From Pirellulimonas nuda (lineage in GTDB: Bacteria; Planctomycetota; Planctomycetia; Pirellulales; Lacipirellulaceae), in assembly GCF_007750855.1 (NCBI RefSeq), contig NZ_CP036291.1, forward strand, positions 2,480,001 through 2,544,000: a DNA stretch of 64,000 nucleotides. Reading direction: 5' to 3'. The position numbers were made by a program, and so were the translations under genes. The notes beneath the pieces were generated by a model. It did no database searches and was not told the DNA's origin. It saw nothing but the letters and a program-made list of their open reading frames with translations. Each line of letters opens with the position of its first letter. Position 1 is the stretch's first letter. Below, one piece after another: positions 60,656 through 64,000 of this stretch.

Positions 60656-61934
60656 GGTGCGGCCCGTCGCGGGACCCATCGTCGGCGCAGTCCGTCCACC
60701 GGGCTCGAAGAGCATCACGAACCGGGCTTTGGTCTGCGCGGCGCTGGCGGACGGGCGATCGACGCTTACCGGCGTGCTCGATAGTGACGACACCCGCTAC
60801 ATGCTCGCTGCATTGCAAACGCTTGGGTTTGCAATGACAGTCAGCGATGAAGGTAAAACGATTCTGCTCGATGGCGCCGGTGGAAGGATCCCGGCGATCG
60901 AGGCCGACCTATTCGTCGGCAACAGCGGAACCACGATCCGCTTCCTGACCGCGATGCTCACCCTCGGCGCCGGCGGTTTTCGTTTGGACGGCGTTGCGCG
61001 GATGCGGGAAAGGCCGATTGAAGACCTAGTGGCGGCCCTCAATCAGTTAGGCGCACGGGTGCGCTGCGAAGCAGAAAACGGCTGTCCTCCGCTGTGGGTC
61101 CACGCCAACGGCCTGCCCGGGGGCGCCGCGAGCGTGCGAGGCGACGTGTCGAGCCAGTTCTTGAGCGGTTTGATGTTGGCCGCCCCGTGTGCAGAAGCGG
61201 CGGTCGAGCTGACGATCGACGGGGTGCTGGTCAGCGTCCCCTACGTCGAGATCACCCGCAGAGTGATGTCCGCATTCGGGGCCGAGGCCTCCACCGGGGC
61301 CGACTACGCCCGCATCAAGGTCGCCAACACCGGCTACCGGGCGGCGCACTACGGCATTGAGCCCGACGCTTCTGCGGCGAGCTATTTCTGGGCAGCCGCA
61401 GCGATTACCGGCGGCCGTGTAACGGTTCAAGGCCTAGGGGCGGATTCGATTCAGGGAGACGTGCGGTTTGTCGACTGCTTGGAGCAGATGGGATGTCGGG
61501 TCGAAAGCAGCGACGACTCTTTGACGGTCGAGGGGGCCAGCCTGCGTGGGATCGATGTCGACATGAACGGCATCAGCGACACCGTTCAAACACTGGGCGC
61601 CGTCGCACTCTTCGCCGAGGGGCCCACGACGATCCGGAACGTCGGGCATATCCGCCACAAAGAGACCGATCGCATCGCTGCACTGGCTTGCGAACTCCGC
61701 CGGCTAGGCGGAATGGTTGAGGAAAGCGAGACCGGGCTGGTCATCCACCCGGGCCCGCTGCGTGGCGCCGAGGTAGAGACCTACGACGACCATCGCATGG
61801 CGATGAGCCTCGCGTTGGTGGGATTGCGTCAGAAGGGGGTGGTCATCAAAGACCCCGGCTGTACGGCCAAGACCTACCCCAACTTTTTTACTGATCTAGA
61901 AGGCATTGCGTCCGGCGCCTGCCCGCCGGTCTGA
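60639..61934 (+). CDS. aroA: 3-phosphoshikimate 1-carboxyvinyltransferase (EPSP synthase)
   Basis: Transfers the enolpyruvyl group from PEP to shikimate-3-phosphate in the shikimate pathway. The 431 residues show GSKSITNRAL near the N-terminus, GNSGTTIRFL, the R-P-I-E-D-L segment, ISDTVQTLGAVALFAEGPT and HKETDRIAAL, with the C-terminal YDDHRMAMSLAL. ATG 60639 gives the family start and has AGGG about 6 nt upstream; it overlaps the PQQ-propeller gene by 17 bp. The family's Gly-Asn-Ser loop is intact. Expected to be essential for aromatic amino acids. Confidence 0.95.
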   Translation: MDDVYRVRPVAGPIVGAVRPPGSKSITNRALVCAALADGRSTLTGVLDSDDTRYMLAALQTLGFAMTVSDEGKTILLDGAGGRIPAIEADLFVGNSGTTIRFLTAMLTLGAGGFRLDGVARMRERPIEDLVAALNQLGARVRCEAENGCPPLWVHANGLPGGAASVRGDVSSQFLSGLMLAAPCAEAAVELTIDGVLVSVPYVEITRRVMSAFGAEASTGADYARIKVANTGYRAAHYGIEPDASAASYFWAAAAITGGRVTVQGLGADSIQGDVRFVDCLEQMGCRVESSDDSLTVEGASLRGIDVDMNGISDTVQTLGAVALFAEGPTTIRNVGHIRHKETDRIAALACELRRLGGMVEESETGLVIHPGPLRGAEVETYDDHRMAMSLALVGLRQKGVVIKDPGCTAKTYPNFFTDLEGIASGACPPV

Positions 61935-62009
61935 TCTGACTTCAGACGCCCATCCAATCGGGCCCACGCCGCCGACGGACGCAAGCAGCCGGACCCCAAG
62001 TCGCCAGGG

Positions 62010-62252
62010 CTAGTCCACCATACGGCTAGAGATCCCGATGCCGCTGGCCTCGGCCGAGCGGAGCAGCTCTTCGGCGCGTTGCAGCATAATGGCGCTGGAG
62101 CTTGCCGAGCTCTCGGAGTTGGTCGATTCGCACGCGTCGAATTGAGACCCGCAGTGCTGACATACCACCCGCTTACCCATGAACTCGACACGCACCTGCA
62201 GGTTGCGCCCGCAAGTTGGACATTCTTGGACGAAGTAGGTTGAGCGCGGCAT
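62010..62252 (-). CDS. Small zinc-ribbon protein
   Basis: An 80-residue protein. Residues 10-38 form a zinc ribbon with two CxxC pairs (CPTC and CQHC) spaced about 20 residues apart. The rest is Ser-rich, then a helix (MLQRAEELLRSAEASG). Planctomycete genomes have many such short ribbon proteins, with unknown roles in nucleic-acid or protein binding. No operon partner on the same strand is adjacent. Confidence 0.7.
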   Translation of the reverse strand: MPRSTYFVQECPTCGRNLQVRVEFMGKRVVCQHCGSQFDACESTNSESSASSSAIMLQRAEELLRSAEASGIGISSRMVD

Positions 62253-62657
62253 CGCGAGTTCCTCCGTGGCGTGATTCGCAGAACCGAACAGGCTCTCCCC
62301 CGGCAGAACGCACGATACCCGGCCCGGCGCACAATTTCAATCTTTGGCCCCCATTTTCTGCCAGTATTCCGCATTTTTTCGCCGCGTAAGTGCTGATTGT
62401 GATGGAGTTTACGGCTGGATGTTACAAAAGCGTAGTAGGATTACGTTGGCGGGCGGACGCCCCGCCAGATCGGCGACAAAGCGTCGCGGGAGCGGGTCCG
62501 GCGCCCTCAGCCGGGCGTGGGGTTGTATTCTGCATTATGACGCTAAGATGTTTGCAGCAATCTCGCGATCGTGGCGGACGTCGGCTAAGCTGTGAGATGA
62601 CAAGCGGGGACCGCGGAGTCGTGCATCCGCCAGAAATCCAGAGGGGGCAAACGGCCG
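62253..62657. other. Divergent intergenic region (405 bp)
   Basis: Holds the start regions of the zinc-ribbon and 315-residue genes. A 7-bp hairpin TGGCGGG / CCCGCCA lies at 62447-62467 with no T-tract. TTGTAT (62523) and TAAGAT (62544) form only a weak promoter-like pair. No gene is supported. Confidence 0.4.
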
Positions 62658-63605
62658 ATGGGCAACCGCATCTTCTCGTCGGTCGTGATCTTGAGCTGGG
62701 GCTGTTCGATGGCGTGGTTGATGACCGCCAAGATCATGCCCGCCTTTGGCAACGGTGAGCCCCCCCACGGCGGAAGCGGCGCCCAGATTCCGGTGGCATG
62801 GTCGATCGAGATCGCCGGCCACCCCTGCGGTACGGCCGTAACACAGTCGGTCGCCGGCATTCAGGACACGACGGAAGTCCACAGCCGGGTGATCTTGAAC
62901 GAACTTCCGCTCCCGGCGATCGCCCCCGAGTGGATGTCGAGCTTGGTTGGCAAGTTGGGGGAGGTGAGCCTCGACATGCGGACCAAGACTACGCTCGACC
63001 CCCTCAAGAAGCTGTCGAGTTTCGAGACCAATGTAGACCTGAACGACGTTCCAGACGTTGTGCGGATGTACGGAAAGGTGCTTAAAGGGAGCCTCAGACT
63101 TCAGATCCGCACCGGCGAGTTGTCTCGGACCTCGCAGTATCCTTGGCCCAACGAGGCCTTGCTGGGCGGAGAGCTGACGCCTGAACCGCAATTGCTACAG
63201 GCCTACGTGGGACGCACTTGGAAGCGTGAGGTCTATAGCCCCTTTGCTTCGCCCCACAATCCCGTTGAGCTGCTCGAGGCAGAGGTTGTCGAAGAGACCA
63301 AGATCAGTTTTAACGGAGAGCTGACCGCGGTACGCTTGATCGTCTACCGCTCGATGAGCTCGGCGGGTGTTTCATCCGAGGACCGTATCCGGGCCAAGTT
63401 GTGGGTCGGCGAGGATGGCCGCGTGTTGAGACAGGAGGTTCGGCTCATGAAGACCCGGTTGCGATTTGATCGGCTCCCCAATGCCAAGGCGAAGCGGCTC
63501 GCCAGCGAGAAGCTAGAATTGGCAACTCGTTCGGCCGTCAATCAGCCCGCCGACAAGCGCGTTACCAGGCCCCGGGTCTCAGCGCCTCAGGGCGTGGGGG
63601 CGTAG
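62658..63605 (+). CDS. Exported protein of unknown function upstream of an ABC ATPase
   Basis: A 315-residue protein; AGGGGG lies about 10 nt upstream of ATG 62658. The N-terminus carries a hydrophobic segment (about 5-24) that is a signal peptide or anchor. The rest has beta-strand patterns (AWSIEIAGHPCGTAV, ETKISFNGELTAVRLIVYRS) and a basic C-terminal tail. No motif is recognised. The stop is 3 bp before the start of an ABC transporter ATPase, so it probably belongs to that operon. Confidence 0.65.
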   Translation: MGNRIFSSVVILSWGCSMAWLMTAKIMPAFGNGEPPHGGSGAQIPVAWSIEIAGHPCGTAVTQSVAGIQDTTEVHSRVILNELPLPAIAPEWMSSLVGKLGEVSLDMRTKTTLDPLKKLSSFETNVDLNDVPDVVRMYGKVLKGSLRLQIRTGELSRTSQYPWPNEALLGGELTPEPQLLQAYVGRTWKREVYSPFASPHNPVELLEAEVVEETKISFNGELTAVRLIVYRSMSSAGVSSEDRIRAKLWVGEDGRVLRQEVRLMKTRLRFDRLPNAKAKRLASEKLELATRSAVNQPADKRVTRPRVSAPQGVGA

Positions 63606-63608
63606 CGC

Positions 63609-64000
63609 GTGGAGCCAATGATTGAGTTTTTGGGGGTCAGCCGTAGCTACGGCGCCAAGCTGGCCGTAGACAGCCTCGACCTGTCGATCGGTCGCGGAGA
63701 GCTGTTCGCAATGTTGGGACAAAATGGCGCCGGCAAGACGACGTCGATTAAGATGATGGTCGGGTTGCTTCAGCCCGGGAGCGGTTCGGTCAGGATCGGC
63801 GGTCGCGATGTTGTCGCCGAGACACGGCTCGCCACAAGCCAGATCGGCTACGTACCGGACCAACCGTTTCTCTACGACAAACTCTCTGGACGCGAATTCC
63901 TCCGTTTCGTTGCTGAGATGCACGGTCTCTCGCCGTCGCAAGCGCGCGGGGCGGTCGCACGCGAGTCGACCCGGTTCGGTTTGGACGATTTCATCGACGA
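63609..64000 (+). CDS. ABC transporter ATP-binding protein, 3' truncated by the window
   Basis: About 130 residues are visible. The nucleotide-binding domain begins with IEFLGVSRSYGAKLAVD, Walker A GQNGAGKTT and the Q-loop region IGYVPDQPFLYDKLSG. This matches CcmA/NatA-type ATPases that drive export-type transporters. Start GTG 63609 or ATG 63618. The signature, Walker B and switch His are beyond the right edge. It follows the exported unknown by 3 bp. Confidence 0.88.
   Translation, partial: MEPMIEFLGVSRSYGAKLAVDSLDLSIGRGELFAMLGQNGAGKTTSIKMMVGLLQPGSGSVRIGGRDVVAETRLATSQIGYVPDQPFLYDKLSGREFLRFVAEMHGLSPSQARGAVARESTRFGLDDFID

Noticed and set aside
1-64000. CRISPR arrays, insertion sequences, integrases, prophage genes, rRNA operons, riboswitches
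   Set aside because: I looked for regular spacer arrays, transposase motifs, rRNA signatures and known riboswitch cores and saw none that I can support.

Overview
The window is bacterial chromosome of high GC content from the Planctomycetota, most likely order Pirellulales. I infer this from the gene set: a divergent DnaA and a region-3-poor sigma-70 factor, a fused ResB-CcsA cytochrome c assembly protein, YdjY-domain and PQQ-propeller secreted proteins, an excisionase-type HTH protein with DSGI-rich acidic repeats, small Zn-ribbon proteins, class II photolyase, and many secreted proteins of unknown function. No rRNA, CRISPR array, insertion sequence or phage gene is visible, so this reads as core chromosome rather than an island.

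Layout. 1-6.3 kb: partial tandem GNAT protein, dnaA with a near-consensus promoter, convergent sigma factor, divergent CarH-like regulator, PAP2 phosphatase, fabI. 6.5-15.8 kb: sigma-54 activator, then a long minus-strand run (histidinol-phosphatase-like, rpmB, gatC, gatA, gatB, SAM hydrolase, bioA). 16.0-23.0 kb: plus-strand run of a small secreted protein, a membrane-anchored HTH protein, a duplicated-domain lipoprotein and the 1234-residue CcsBA fusion. 23.1-26.6 kb: minus-strand queD, folE, peroxiredoxin, photolyase. 26.9-37.3 kb: secreted GH78 rhamnosidase, large hybrid histidine kinase, tRNA-Gln(CTG), 1084-residue secreted protein. 37.3-43.1 kb: dus, halogenase-like flavoprotein with its MarR regulator, DUF2254 membrane protein, queG. 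43.2-46.5 kb: two small exported proteins and a short SecA-like ATPase. 46.7-55.8 kb: minus-strand rlmI, osmolyte-type ABC transporter, plsC-like acyltransferase, ispG, yggS and a 615-residue unknown. 55.9-64.0 kb: YdjY protein, two PQQ-propeller proteins, aroA, Zn-ribbon protein, a secreted unknown and a truncated ABC ATPase.

Functional links: queD and queG both serve queuosine synthesis, and folE makes the QueD substrate. gatCAB makes Gln-tRNA(Gln) and/or Asn-tRNA(Asn), and a tRNA-Gln lies in the same window. BioA uses SAM as amino donor and sits beside a SAM hydrolase. The lipoprotein and CcsBA are adjacent and probably co-transcribed.

Most worth a second look: the SecA-like ATPase that stops where the scaffold and two-helix finger should follow; the CarH-like regulator that keeps W-x9-E-H but lacks the B12-ligating His motif; the HTH protein tethered to the membrane; the leaderless-looking marR promoter with a built-in palindrome; a 91-bp near-perfect inverted repeat; and several families of decayed intergenic repeats. 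Start codons and promoters are reasoned from sequence alone.
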